Shown: positions 44,986 through 54,741, counted from the first letter of the stretch. The stretch: 64,000 nucleotides of DNA from UBA1672 sp033851915 (GCA_033851915.1 JAWSVM010000002.1:1-64000), one strand, 5' to 3'. Program-made: numbers and translations. Notes: generated from the letters alone by a model not told the origin.

Positions 44986-47025
44986 TTAAAAAATCCGATT
45001 ACCCGAAATAAACGCCAACACAACAATGACCGTAATAACAGTAGACACCAGCCACGAAACCATCGCCGCCGCATCATGACCGTTCGTCAGCCCATATGTT
45101 TTCTTACTGGCAAGTTTCTTGTTGTATTGATTATATTCACGTTGCAATAATTTATATTCATTCATCGCAATATTAAACCCGTTCTCATCCTTCAATAACG
45201 CGTCTTCATCCTCAATTAAAGCAGACATAGAGATAAGGTCACCCGCCTTCGCGGCAGCCCTTACATTTTCCTCAATACGTTTTCGCATAACTGTATTTTT
45301 ATATATTTTATAAACCCCCGACAAAGACTCAACAAAAACACCAGCAACAGCAGGAAGAGCTTCAACCTTAGCCCGTCGTTGTAAGGCGGCCATAAAATGT
45401 AAATTACCTGATATTTGGCGATCTTTTTCCGTACTATTAAAGTCCGGCAGAAATGTACTCATCAAACTAGAATCACGCGCCGCGAAAAAAGCCAACAGAT
45501 GCTTATCCATCATCAAAGAAATCTGCCCGCCCTTCTTACATAAAGCCTCAAACGTCAATACTGTAGATTCCGGATTATATACAAAATACCCGCGCAATTT
45601 TGGGCTAAAACAAGGTGCATCCGGACATAATGTGTAAATACACCGCTCTATCCCCTGCTCCAATTTTTTCCCAATCAATGCTGAACGACACGCATCATAT
45701 TGCTTTAATATAGTTAACATCATTGCTTCACTCATTCCCTCCGCAACCAAAGCATAATCCAGTATATTTAAATTCAAAATCTCTTTAAAAACAGCCATGT
45801 CTTTATTTTCATGCGCCGTCTTTGCCAATATTGCGCCCATCCCGTCATAGGTGAAACACATTCCCTTATAACGTGCAGGCAACACAGGATTCAGTGCAAT
45901 ACCCAGATGGAAAACAAAATAATCATTATTACTTGACGCGTCATCAAAACTCGAGGCATGCTCTAACGCTTTTTCATATCGCTCAACCATTGCACTATCA
46001 TCAAGAGCTTTTCTAACCCACCTATCCAAATTGCCATTTTCTATCAAAACAGAAAGCTCACCCGGGTTATGATGCAGATCAACGGCCAACAGTTCTGCAA
46101 AGAAATATTTTTTCCCATTAAGAACCAATGGCCGATTTGCCTTTTTCTTTTTCATCGAAGTTAATGGCGTTAAACGCACACCATCAAGCCATGACAAAAT
46201 ATCATCAACGTTCCATCTTTGTGTTTCATCATCATACAAAACCCCCCTGAGAAGTTCCAGAAAAGAGGCCTGAAGCCGTTCTTTACCAATCAGCGTTGAA
46301 TAACTCCCGAACTCGACTTTTCTACGCAGTACTTCTTCATCACCAAGGGCAGAAAACTCATCATGCTTTCGTAAGAATAAAAATAAACTCACACCAAAAG
46401 CATAAATATCATCTTCTATCGTCCCAAAACCACGCCCCATCGGGTCTGCTAAGGCTTTATTAACAGGTAAAAACAATGGTGATTGCGAACTATGCGCCTG
46501 AACAGATAAACCGTCCCCCAACACAATCGTGTTACTGCCCGCGCCGGGAGGGCAGTATATATTAGATGGTCGAATAGAACCGTGGGAGAATCCCTTATCC
46601 CTCATATCCTTCAACATAACCACCATAGGCTCTATAAACAGCGAAACAATTTCAGGATGCCTCCAGCTAGTGCTGCCAAAGCCCCCCTCTTCAACCAAAG
46701 GCGCGCCAACCCCTCCGGTATAAATCACAACAAATTTTTCCGTATTATCCAGCGGCCAAAACACAGAGCCCGAATCAACCAGATGCATAAAAGACGCATC
46801 GTTCAAATTTTTATAAGCTGCCACAGCCGTCCATCGAGGTAAATTTTCAATGCCTGAAACAATCGCAATAAGTTTCTTCCGCTTATTAACAATACTATGT
46901 GCCTCATAAGCCAAAGCCGCCCCGTTATCAAACAGAGGCAATCTTTTGTTTGTACTTATAACCAGCTTATTGCCAAAACTAATTTGATTTTGAGAGAGGT
47001 TGTCTGATGCACCTGATTTTGCCAT
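44986..47025 (-). CDS. tail-anchored protein-kinase-like protein, probably a pseudokinase
   Basis: 679 residues. The N-terminal ~290 look like a Ser/Thr kinase fold: FSHGSIRPSNIYC (148-157) stands where HRDxKPxN should be, VLGDGLSV replaces DFG, and IEDDIYAFGVSLFLFL keeps the later Asp of helix F. The catalytic Asp of HRD is Ser, so phosphotransfer by the usual route is unlikely. Residues ~290-640 are helical with no clear domain, and the last 25 residues are a membrane helix (VSWLVSTVITVIVVLAFISG), giving a C-terminal anchor with a cytosolic body. AAAGGGGGG precedes the start. It probably regulates the adjacent pilus locus by binding; inferred. Confidence 0.72.
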   Translation of the reverse strand: MAKSGASDNLSQNQISFGNKLVISTNKRLPLFDNGAALAYEAHSIVNKRKKLIAIVSGIENLPRWTAVAAYKNLNDASFMHLVDSGSVFWPLDNTEKFVVIYTGGVGAPLVEEGGFGSTSWRHPEIVSLFIEPMVVMLKDMRDKGFSHGSIRPSNIYCPPGAGSNTIVLGDGLSVQAHSSQSPLFLPVNKALADPMGRGFGTIEDDIYAFGVSLFLFLRKHDEFSALGDEEVLRRKVEFGSYSTLIGKERLQASFLELLRGVLYDDETQRWNVDDILSWLDGVRLTPLTSMKKKKANRPLVLNGKKYFFAELLAVDLHHNPGELSVLIENGNLDRWVRKALDDSAMVERYEKALEHASSFDDASSNNDYFVFHLGIALNPVLPARYKGMCFTYDGMGAILAKTAHENKDMAVFKEILNLNILDYALVAEGMSEAMMLTILKQYDACRSALIGKKLEQGIERCIYTLCPDAPCFSPKLRGYFVYNPESTVLTFEALCKKGGQISLMMDKHLLAFFAARDSSLMSTFLPDFNSTEKDRQISGNLHFMAALQRRAKVEALPAVAGVFVESLSGVYKIYKNTVMRKRIEENVRAAAKAGDLISMSALIEDEDALLKDENGFNIAMNEYKLLQREYNQYNKKLASKKTYGLTNGHDAAAMVSWLVSTVITVIVVLAFISGNRIF

Positions 47026-47257
47026 ATGCCTACCCCCCTTTTCTACAAGAAAAAGAGCCGACAAAACACGTGTAAGGTAAATGACTGACAGCAAAAATCA
47101 TAAAGCAACATCCTGTTACATAATATATAATTTTAAAACGAATTATCAAAGAAGTATAGGGCTGTGCCCGATTAATCCCGAAGTAATCATAAGCTTATCT
47201 CTTTAACGTCTGTATATCCGCTATTATCACGAGAAACAAATCAGCAGCGCTAAGCCC

Positions 47258-48784
47258 CTACAACGCTTTCAAATCAACAACAATACGGTGGGAAGATGAT
47301 ATATTCGGGCGTAAAACCATTGTCCCTACGATTCTGGCTTTATCCTTCAAACGCACTTCCAACAAGACACTCCCATCCTTTTGCTTACGCGCAATATATG
47401 TCCCAAGTAACGTGCTTCCCTTTAACTTATCCTGCGGAGAGATATTCCAGCGTGTATTCATAAGCTTCACGCGCAAGACATTACGCAAATCATCCACAGT
47501 TACCTTATATTCCGTAACATCGCTGATCTCGATCACAACGCGGGTTTTATCAGGGTGCATCCCGCTGCGCAAATTCTTCACAAACACAACACGCTTGGAA
47601 GCACTTCCATTTTCCAAGACCTTGCGCGGCACCTTTGGCTTTATGCTTGGCACCGGAACATCAGATACAGATGGCTCATCCACATCAACGTTGGATATTC
47701 CGACCATGTCTGTCAAAGCCAGCTTAAATTCAGGTTTCTTACTTGGCGGGCGGGCCTTAATTGGCTTCCTCTTGGGAATAACAACACCGTCAATCAATCC
47801 ATCCGTGGAAGTCTTTATCGAAAGATCAGCATCCGACAATGCCATCGTGTCATAAGACGAGACAAAAGGCACAGAGGAAACAGACGGCACATATGCATCT
47901 CCAACATACGCTTGCACCACCCTTTTACGGGCAGGCATCACAGGCGGAATAGCCACACCATCAATCATCCGCACCTTAGAGTCAGAGCGCACAAGCATTA
48001 CCCCTGCTGTCTTGACCTGCTGCCCCACAGAGGCAGGCGCAGTATTTCTCCACCTGTTAGGCTTAACCTTAGGCACAATAATGCCACTATCCTCGGACAC
48101 ATCAACATCAAGGACATCAACCTCAAACGCCACAACAGGCGCAGGATTAAAAGCAGTAGACACAGGTGCAGGTGAAACAGGCTCAGAGGGCACCGTTTCA
48201 GGGGATGCAGACTTAAACGTCGGAAACACTTTTTGAAATAAAGACACATCGCGATTGTCTTCATCATTCTCTACAATATCGTAATCAATGCCATCATCCG
48301 GTTTTATTTGTAAAACTCGCAGTTTTCCATCCTGACCACTTTTCGCATCCGGTTTAAAATGCGGAGACAGGGACTTCATTTTCTTACGCCGCGCCGTATT
48401 CACTTTTTTCCGCGCATTCAGATGCGCTTGCGCAGGATCATATTCACGTCCTTTTTCAACAACATTCCAATGCCCATCCGCATCCAACAGCTCTTCACTG
48501 CTTACCTGCGCTCTTTTAGTAATCCATGCTGGCTTTCGTTCAGGCATTGGCGGCTTTTCAGCATTTCGATGTAAAACAGACTCTTCATCATTCCCCTTCC
48601 ATGACGACGCCGTTGAAGGTGTTAAGGAAGATAACATATCGGAAAAAGATGATGCATAAACATAAGACGGCAAAACCAGCGTTGATAAAATACACAAACC
48701 CAAGAGCAACACCCTGACAGTATTTCTCCCGAACACCATAGAGCGCCGAGATATGGGCTGCTGAAATGTGTTATGCAATATCAT
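47258..48784 (-). CDS. periplasmic AMIN-domain protein with repeated Pro/Lys motifs
   Basis: Signal peptide (~22-45, VLLLGLCILSTLVLPSYVYAS). Residues 46-395 are low-complexity and carry five short motifs of the type V-I-P-x-x-K-P: KPPMPERKP (77), IIVPKVKP (235), IDGVAIPPVMPARKR (274), IDGVVIPKRKP (331) and VPVPSIKP (376). The C-terminal ~110 residues match an AMIN domain (KTRVVIEISDVTEYKVTVDD; HRIVVDLKAL), which in other proteins targets peptidoglycan or septal sites. The tract may be a flexible spacer with repeated binding peptides. Located between wecA-like and pseudokinase genes. Confidence 0.72.
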   Translation of the reverse strand: MILHNTFQQPISRRSMVFGRNTVRVLLLGLCILSTLVLPSYVYASSFSDMLSSLTPSTASSWKGNDEESVLHRNAEKPPMPERKPAWITKRAQVSSEELLDADGHWNVVEKGREYDPAQAHLNARKKVNTARRKKMKSLSPHFKPDAKSGQDGKLRVLQIKPDDGIDYDIVENDEDNRDVSLFQKVFPTFKSASPETVPSEPVSPAPVSTAFNPAPVVAFEVDVLDVDVSEDSGIIVPKVKPNRWRNTAPASVGQQVKTAGVMLVRSDSKVRMIDGVAIPPVMPARKRVVQAYVGDAYVPSVSSVPFVSSYDTMALSDADLSIKTSTDGLIDGVVIPKRKPIKARPPSKKPEFKLALTDMVGISNVDVDEPSVSDVPVPSIKPKVPRKVLENGSASKRVVFVKNLRSGMHPDKTRVVIEISDVTEYKVTVDDLRNVLRVKLMNTRWNISPQDKLKGSTLLGTYIARKQKDGSVLLEVRLKDKARIVGTMVLRPNISSSHRIVVDLKAL

Positions 48785-48861
48785 ACGATAAAAACCTTAC
48801 TTACTCTATTTAGTCGCGCATCAGTAATATAAATGTCAGGGCAATTACAAACGCGCCCCCA

Positions 48862-49953
48862 TTAATTACTCTTCTCTGTGCAAACCATCAAGTTTTTTAT
48901 CAAACGCACATAACGTTCAGGCTTTCTGGAAACAGCCATATGCGTCAATAACAAGGCACACCACAAAACCGTCAGCACAACAGGCGGCACGCCCATCGCG
49001 ATGCCACCATAGCCAATCCCCCCCATCACAGCGACAATCAAAATAATCGCAACACAGGCACGATGCACTGAAACCCCTGCATCTATAAAATGGTGATGAA
49101 AATGCCCGCGATCAGGTGCAAATGGATCTTGCCCCGCACAAACACGGCGATAAAACTGCGCACATGTATCAAAAATAGGAAAACCAACAATCCACGCAAC
49201 AGCGATCGGTTCAATCGGCGTTGCGGGGCCACGCGCCAAAAGCACGGCAAACCACGCCAGCACAAGCCCCAAAGACATACTGCCCGCATCCCCTAGAAAA
49301 AGACTGGCTTTCCTGCGCCAAGGATTGCGTATATTAAAAATTAAAAATCCAGCAATGCAGGCAAGCAGCACTCCCAAGACATGCGCAATCTCGAACCACC
49401 CCGACACAATACAGGCCACCATAAACCACAAAAACATCACCGCAGTGACACCGCCGGCCAACCCATCCATACCATCCATTAAATTCACAGAATTAATCAA
49501 CAAGACAACTGCCACAACCGTAAGCGGATAAGACATCATCCCCGTCCAAACAACACCAAAGCCAAATAAATCACCAAGATAGGCCGCCTGAACATTGCCC
49601 ATAAAGGCAATCAATACGGCAGCAAAAATGTGAATAGGAAACTTTATTCTTGCATGTAACGAAAACTGATCATCCATAGCGCCCGAAACCAGCAAAACAA
49701 CCAAAGACACATAAAGCGGCCAATAGACTTGCAAACTAACAACACCCGACAAAACGCCAAAAATCATAAATACGGTAAAAATAATCAAACCACCAATCGG
49801 TGGAACAGCAAAATCATGATGTTTTCTGCCACCGGGTGCATCAACAATGCCAAGCTTACAAGCCAATTTCCTAAACGGCATAACCAACACAACAACCAGC
49901 ACAAACGCGATCACCGGCATAAAAAGAACTGACAAATTAAAATGTTCAAACAT
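48862..49953 (-). CDS. WecA/MraY-family undecaprenyl-phosphate sugar-1-phosphate transferase
   Basis: Polytopic inner-membrane enzyme that transfers a sugar-1-phosphate (GlcNAc-1-P in WecA) from its UDP donor to undecaprenyl phosphate, starting a surface polysaccharide. Motifs are VSGAMDDQFSLH (DDQ), INSVNLMDGMDGLAGG (metal-binding Asp), FLGDAGSMSLG, and the WecA-type HxxH loop DRGHFHHHFIDAG. About 11 membrane segments, 363 aa. It is WecA-like rather than MraY because of the HFHHHF motif and the absence of neighbouring mur genes. The polysaccharide pathway is not in the window. Confidence 0.88.
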   Translation of the reverse strand: MFEHFNLSVLFMPVIAFVLVVVLVMPFRKLACKLGIVDAPGGRKHHDFAVPPIGGLIIFTVFMIFGVLSGVVSLQVYWPLYVSLVVLLVSGAMDDQFSLHARIKFPIHIFAAVLIAFMGNVQAAYLGDLFGFGVVWTGMMSYPLTVVAVVLLINSVNLMDGMDGLAGGVTAVMFLWFMVACIVSGWFEIAHVLGVLLACIAGFLIFNIRNPWRRKASLFLGDAGSMSLGLVLAWFAVLLARGPATPIEPIAVAWIVGFPIFDTCAQFYRRVCAGQDPFAPDRGHFHHHFIDAGVSVHRACVAIILIVAVMGGIGYGGIAMGVPPVVLTVLWCALLLTHMAVSRKPERYVRLIKNLMVCTEKSN

Positions 49954-50088
49954 TATCTATCGTGGCTTCTAATCGTTTAAGAATAGCCAAGATTAACATA
50001 TGGCAAATGGAACACCAGAAGCTTTTGCCTCTTATGCTATTCCATCCAGAAAATAAATTTAGGTATTTAAGTAATGATTATACTGAAC

Positions 50089-50250
50089 TTAGAGATGCGA
50101 TGATATGTTCGTGAAAGTCGCGGTAATATCAACGCCAAGGGTCGCAACAACCGCACTAATGGCAAGACCGATACCCGCCGCAATCAAACCATATTCAATC
50201 GCCGTTGCACCATCATCATCAGAAAAATATTTTTTGAAAAATTTATCCAT
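50089..50250 (-). CDS. flp: second Flp family pilin
   Basis: 53 residues. The cleavage motif DDDG|ATAIEYGLIAAGI is nearly identical to the pilin at 40095, but the flanks differ (IGLAISAVVATLGVDITATFTNISSHL). AAGGATGGGG lies upstream with suitable spacing, so I chose ATG 50250 over a start eight codons earlier. It stands alone, ~10 kb from the main pilin, next to the wecA-like gene. Diverged copy rather than recent duplicate; it could be a minor pilin. Confidence 0.88.
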   Translation of the reverse strand: MDKFFKKYFSDDDGATAIEYGLIAAGIGLAISAVVATLGVDITATFTNISSHL

Positions 50251-50324
50251 AACCCCATCCTTTTCTCTATACATCTATTTATACGCCAAAAACTATAATT
50301 TTTTGTAAAGATGGAGAGCGCGAA

Positions 50325-51356
50325 TTACTCTTTGAAACGCGCAAACGATAAGGCAGACAGCATCTCCGGTAATACGCAGTAGCCGCCCCCGACAATCAAA
50401 TTGGATAATATTTTAGCCGATACAAGACTGCTCAGTATCCCATATGACCCGTGCCCTGTGGATATATAGACATCATCAGATAATTGGCCAATCACCGGAA
50501 AATGGTCTCGCGATGTTGTACGCATAGAAGCTCGATGATCCCTTATATTGTAGTTGCCCTCAAGATGAGGGAATACAGAAAACAGCTTCTCCAAATTGGC
50601 CGAATCGTCTTCATCACGCAAATCACTATGCTCTGCCCATGGCTGAAACGTCGAACCAAGGCAATGCACACCATCACGCGCAGGCGCAAAATGCCCGCCA
50701 TAGCTTAAAGCGACTTTCAAACCTCTTGTGGCCTCGGTTTGCGCAACATAACTCACCTGCCCCCGCACCGTCTTCAAAGGGATACGTGCAGCCTCCTCAA
50801 AGCCCAGACATGCTACACCGCATGCAAGGACACTCACATCACCCTCAAGCGCATCAAGATCATCCACAGCGTGATTTAAATGCACTTCAACACCGCGCGC
50901 ATATTCATGGCAGATCTTCTTCGGCGAGATATTCCCTGATCGCGGCAAATATAAGCATTCATTAGGAACATCCACCCCCGCGATCTCCGTTGCCTCCTGC
51001 GCACTAACAAGGCGCATATCATCCTCAGACCAATCCCAACTGGCCATGGTTTTACGAAAACGCTTAATCCTGCGCTCATTGGTCATCAGGGTTAACGCGC
51101 CGCACGGATTCCAATCAATAGCATCACCAAAATGCTCAAAAACCTCCAACGCCTGAAAAAACCCATCCGAGTAAAACCGCGCCATACCATCAAATTGCGC
51201 CGAGAGCCGTGGGTTATAAAGCCCGACATCATTCCCCGATGCCCCCGCTGCAAGGCACGATGATGCCTCGTATATAACAGGCTCCGCCCCATTATTCTTC
51301 AACACATAGGCCAGCGCACACCCAGCCAACCCGCCGCCGATTATATTTACGCGCAT
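50325..51356 (-). CDS. mnmC: FAD-dependent oxidoreductase corresponding to the MnmC C-terminal domain
   Basis: Converts cmnm5(s2)U to nm5(s2)U at wobble uridine 34 of tRNAs using FAD, by homology with the C-terminal half of bifunctional MnmC. The FAD-binding motif is IIGGGLAGCALAYVLKNNG. The C-terminal DHFPVIGQLSDDVYISTGHGSYGILSS is typical of DAO-type enzymes. At 343 aa it is a complete single-domain enzyme. It starts 10 bp inside the methyltransferase gene, so the fused enzyme of many bacteria is here two coupled genes. Confidence 0.85.
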   Translation of the reverse strand: MRVNIIGGGLAGCALAYVLKNNGAEPVIYEASSCLAAGASGNDVGLYNPRLSAQFDGMARFYSDGFFQALEVFEHFGDAIDWNPCGALTLMTNERRIKRFRKTMASWDWSEDDMRLVSAQEATEIAGVDVPNECLYLPRSGNISPKKICHEYARGVEVHLNHAVDDLDALEGDVSVLACGVACLGFEEAARIPLKTVRGQVSYVAQTEATRGLKVALSYGGHFAPARDGVHCLGSTFQPWAEHSDLRDEDDSANLEKLFSVFPHLEGNYNIRDHRASMRTTSRDHFPVIGQLSDDVYISTGHGSYGILSSLVSAKILSNLIVGGGYCVLPEMLSALSFARFKE

Positions 51357-52033
51357 TGCTTTCCTCCATCATACGTTCCGACCAACATATGCCATTTATA
51401 CCCAAAGCCGGATATTTTCTGCACATCAAACCCCACAGATTCCAGCCCACGCCGAACATACCCAACAGCCGTAAACGTTGAAAATGTAGTTGCTACAGCA
51501 CTTAAACGTGCCATATTCTTAAACACAATTTCACTCCACATATCGGGGTTGCTGCGCGGTTTAAATCCATCCAAAAACCAACAATCAACCGCCGCATTCA
51601 ATTTCGGCAGCGCATCATTCACATCTCCAATGATAAGTGTCAATGTAACACCCTCCATAATCGGCAAATCATAAACACCCTCTTCCGAATCATCAGGGTA
51701 TTTGGATAATAATGCGTCCAATACCGAATCAAGTGCCCCCCAATGCGAGAGTGCAGCCCTGATAACATCCTTCGTAAGCGGATATTTCTCGAAAGATATG
51801 TAATGCAGCGCCTTCGGACGCTCCCCAACAGGACTCATCGCCAGTAACTGTAAAACAGCCAGAAAATTCAATCCTGTGCCAAAGCCTAGCTCGCAAATAG
51901 TGAAGCAAGCCCTGCCTTTCCACGAATCGGGCAACTTATTGCCCTCTAAATAAACATAGCGCGACTCAGCCAATCCATCGACTGGGGAGAAATATACATC
52001 ATCAAATATTTCAGACCTTGGCACGTGGTTCAT
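51347..52033 (-). CDS. mnmD: tRNA nm5U34 methyltransferase (MnmD/MnmC N-terminal domain)
   Basis: SAM-dependent methyltransferase that turns nm5(s2)U into mnm5(s2)U at tRNA position 34. Motifs: IFDDVYFSPVDGLAESRYVYLEGN at the N-terminus, the SAM-binding ELGFGTGLNFLAVLQ, and WFLDGFKPRSNPDMWS for catalysis. At 228 aa it matches the stand-alone domain; about ten residues usual before FDDVYF are missing or unneeded. Coupled to the FAD gene by a 10 bp overlap. The divergent M3 peptidase begins 66 bp away. Confidence 0.87.
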   Translation of the reverse strand: MNHVPRSEIFDDVYFSPVDGLAESRYVYLEGNKLPDSWKGRACFTICELGFGTGLNFLAVLQLLAMSPVGERPKALHYISFEKYPLTKDVIRAALSHWGALDSVLDALLSKYPDDSEEGVYDLPIMEGVTLTLIIGDVNDALPKLNAAVDCWFLDGFKPRSNPDMWSEIVFKNMARLSAVATTFSTFTAVGYVRRGLESVGFDVQKISGFGYKWHMLVGTYDGGKQCA

Positions 52034-52099
52034 TTTGTTCCATAATTTGTTCTGTAATCTAATTATCAGTAAATCTATGACCGACAGGAAAATTCTTAC

Positions 52100-54139
52100 A
52101 TGTCTGACAATCCACTTCTACAAAAATCCACCCTCCCTAATCAAGCCCCTCATTTTGATTTGGTGAAAACAGAACATTACTTGCCAGCCATAGAAGAAGG
52201 CATCGAACAAGCCCGCGCCAATATTGACGCCATCAAAAATAATGATGATGCCCCGACATTTGAAAATACATTAGTCGCGCTGGAAAGCGCCTCCGAGAAT
52301 TTAGGACAAGCCGCCGGCGTGTTCTACAATATGCTGTCCTCTATGGGCGGCGATGATTTGCACGAGCTTGCCACACAGATAGGCCCCATCAACGCAAAAT
52401 TCTCCAGCGATGTTTCTCTGGATGAACAACTCTTCGCCCGTATCAAGGAGATTTATGAGCAACGTGACGACCTCGACCTAACAGCAGAACAGTATACTTT
52501 GCTGGATGATAGTTATCGTGGTTTTGTACGCTCCGGGGCGCTTTTGGATGATAAAAAGAAAGAACGTCTGCGCGAGATCAGCCAAGAGCTGTCTACCCTG
52601 ACCCCTGCTTTCATGCAAAACACAGTAAAATCCGCCGAAGCGTTTGAGCTGATTATCGAAGATAAAGCCGACCTTGCAGGCCTACCCGACAGCGCTATAG
52701 ACGCCGCCGCCCACGCCGCCAAAGAAAAGAGCTACGATGGTAAATGGCTGGTCACGCTGGATTACCCAAGTTTCGGCCCTTTCATGCAATATGCCGATAA
52801 CCGCGAATTACGTGAAAAAATATGGCGCGCTTTTACCTCCCGCGCATGGAATGATGAATTTGATAACTCCGATAACGTAAAATCAATCGTCTCCCTACGC
52901 AAAGAACGCGCGAACCTTCTGGGCTATAACACGCATGCACATTATGTTCTGGAAGAACGTATGGCAAAATCCCCTGCCACAGTGATGGACTTCCTTAATA
53001 GGCTTAAAGCCGTCTATAAACCCGCAGCGGAAAAAGACTTGGAACAACTAACGACCTTCTCTAAAGAAGAACACGGCGTGGATGATCTACAGCCGTGGGA
53101 TGTTGGCTATTACTCTGAAAAACTAAAACAAAAGCTGTTTGAATTTACTTCCGAGGATTTCCGCCCCTACTATCAGCTCGATAAAGTCTTGGGCGGCTGC
53201 TTCAACCATTTCACAAAGCTTTTCGGCATTAAATTCGTGGAAAGCGATAAATACCCGACATGGCACGAAGATGTAAAAACCTTCGACGTTTTCAACGAAA
53301 GCGATAACAGCTTCGTCGGCACGCTCTACGGTGATTTTCACCCGCGCACAGGTAAAAACCAAGGCGCATGGATGACCAGCTTTCGCGATCAAGGGTTCTT
53401 CCGTGGCCAAATAGAGCGCCCCGTGATTGCCATCGTCTGTAACTTCACCAAGCCTACAGAAGACCGCCCGTCCCTGCTCACCCATGGCGAGGTTACAACC
53501 CTGTTCCATGAAATGGGACACGCGGTGCATGGCCTGTTATCCGATGTGACATACCGATCCCTTTCAGGCACGTCCGTGCTGTGGGATTTTGTAGAGCTAC
53601 CTTCGCAGCTACAAGAAAACTGGTGTTACGAGAAAAAAACGCTCGACAGTTTTGCCACGCATTATGAAACCGGTGAGAAGATCCCCGCGGAGCTGGTTGA
53701 TAAACTCCGCAGTTCCATGCATTTCATGGTTGGCTGGGCGGGTTTACGTCAAATGGGGCTGGCAACACTGGACATGACATGGCACACCGCTGACCCTAGC
53801 ACTATTGATGATGTCGCTACCTTCGAAGATGATGCACTGAAAGACACGGCACTCTTCCCGCGTTTATCGGGGCCGACCTCCACTTCCTTCGGGCATATAT
53901 TTGCAGGCGGCTACAGCGCAGGCTATTATAGTTACAAATGGGCAGAGGTTCTGGACGCCGATACGTTTGAGCTGTTCCTTGAGAAAGGCCTGTATGATCA
54001 AGCCACCGCGCAAAGCTATAAGGATAATATCCTCACCCGCGGCGGCAGTGAAAGACCTGACTTGCTCTATAAACGTTTTCGCGGTCGCGACGCCGATCCT
54101 GATGCTCTATTGCGCCGTGAAGGATTATTAAAGAAATAA
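52100..54139 (+). CDS. M3 family peptidase (Dcp/oligopeptidase A-like)
   Basis: Zinc metallopeptidase that degrades short peptides, including those left by proteolysis, in the cytosol (no signal peptide). The zinc site is TLFHEMGHAVHGLL (HEMGH) with the third ligand Glu in the downstream VELPSQLQENW region. At 679 aa it has the family length, with an N-terminal helical region and the catalytic C-terminal half. Dcp and OpdA (PrlC) are not separable with certainty by reading. It is followed 5 bp later by a membrane-protein gene. Confidence 0.92.
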   Translation: MSDNPLLQKSTLPNQAPHFDLVKTEHYLPAIEEGIEQARANIDAIKNNDDAPTFENTLVALESASENLGQAAGVFYNMLSSMGGDDLHELATQIGPINAKFSSDVSLDEQLFARIKEIYEQRDDLDLTAEQYTLLDDSYRGFVRSGALLDDKKKERLREISQELSTLTPAFMQNTVKSAEAFELIIEDKADLAGLPDSAIDAAAHAAKEKSYDGKWLVTLDYPSFGPFMQYADNRELREKIWRAFTSRAWNDEFDNSDNVKSIVSLRKERANLLGYNTHAHYVLEERMAKSPATVMDFLNRLKAVYKPAAEKDLEQLTTFSKEEHGVDDLQPWDVGYYSEKLKQKLFEFTSEDFRPYYQLDKVLGGCFNHFTKLFGIKFVESDKYPTWHEDVKTFDVFNESDNSFVGTLYGDFHPRTGKNQGAWMTSFRDQGFFRGQIERPVIAIVCNFTKPTEDRPSLLTHGEVTTLFHEMGHAVHGLLSDVTYRSLSGTSVLWDFVELPSQLQENWCYEKKTLDSFATHYETGEKIPAELVDKLRSSMHFMVGWAGLRQMGLATLDMTWHTADPSTIDDVATFEDDALKDTALFPRLSGPTSTSFGHIFAGGYSAGYYSYKWAEVLDADTFELFLEKGLYDQATAQSYKDNILTRGGSERPDLLYKRFRGRDADPDALLRREGLLKK

Positions 54140-54144
54140 AAGAG

Positions 54145-54741
54145 ATGACTGAGAAGCAACATATAATACCGCTGAAAGATATAGAGACTCCTCCACCTGC
54201 GGGGAGGAGGAAGCTGAATGATTTAACCCTCTTTATCCTGATCCTTCTTGGTTTAGGGGCTTTCTTTATGAGTCCTATCCCCTCTTATTTTAGGTCACTT
54301 ATTCCGGAAAGCTTTATGAAATCAGTGTTTTTCGACGCCTACCAGAGTGTCATACTAGATGAAAACCCGAAGCAGCTGAAAGCACCAAAAAAATACGTCC
54401 AAACCGCGCCTCTCCCCGTTCTGGGGCATGGAACAGGTATTTGCTTTTCATTTACATCAACAATTGCCGAAGAGAATAAAAATATCATTGATAAAAAACG
54501 CCTTGAAGGTGCAAAACACGGCGAAATCATCGCAGAGATCATTGCTATATCAGCGGATAAAACAGAATATGTTTTGAATAATGTTACCTTGAACGAGACA
54601 AAGGGTAAATCCGTCATTTGCCAGAAATTCAGCGTCCGCAGCAGCCTCTTCCCTGATGGCATCAAGGCTGTTTATATCCGGCCTCTTCGCCCCTTTACGC
54701 CCTCCACTATCATCTGGGCAACGGCAAAAGACATCTATTAG
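54145..54741 (+). CDS. hypothetical single-pass membrane protein, 198 aa
   Basis: One hydrophobic segment at ~28-48 (DLTLFILILLGLGAFFMSPI) after a charged cytosolic stretch with the Pro-rich TPPPAGRRK. The ~140-residue periplasmic part is strand-rich and holds two cysteines. It begins 5 bp after the M3 peptidase stop, suggesting co-transcription; family unknown. It converges with ftsH over a 44 bp gap that has no hairpin. Confidence 0.65.
   Translation: MTEKQHIIPLKDIETPPPAGRRKLNDLTLFILILLGLGAFFMSPIPSYFRSLIPESFMKSVFFDAYQSVILDENPKQLKAPKKYVQTAPLPVLGHGTGICFSFTSTIAEENKNIIDKKRLEGAKHGEIIAEIIAISADKTEYVLNNVTLNETKGKSVICQKFSVRSSLFPDGIKAVYIRPLRPFTPSTIIWATAKDIY

Noticed and set aside
47555..48175. Long antisense frame in the AMIN-protein gene
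   Set aside because: His/Arg-rich shadow of the disordered coding tract; no start signal.
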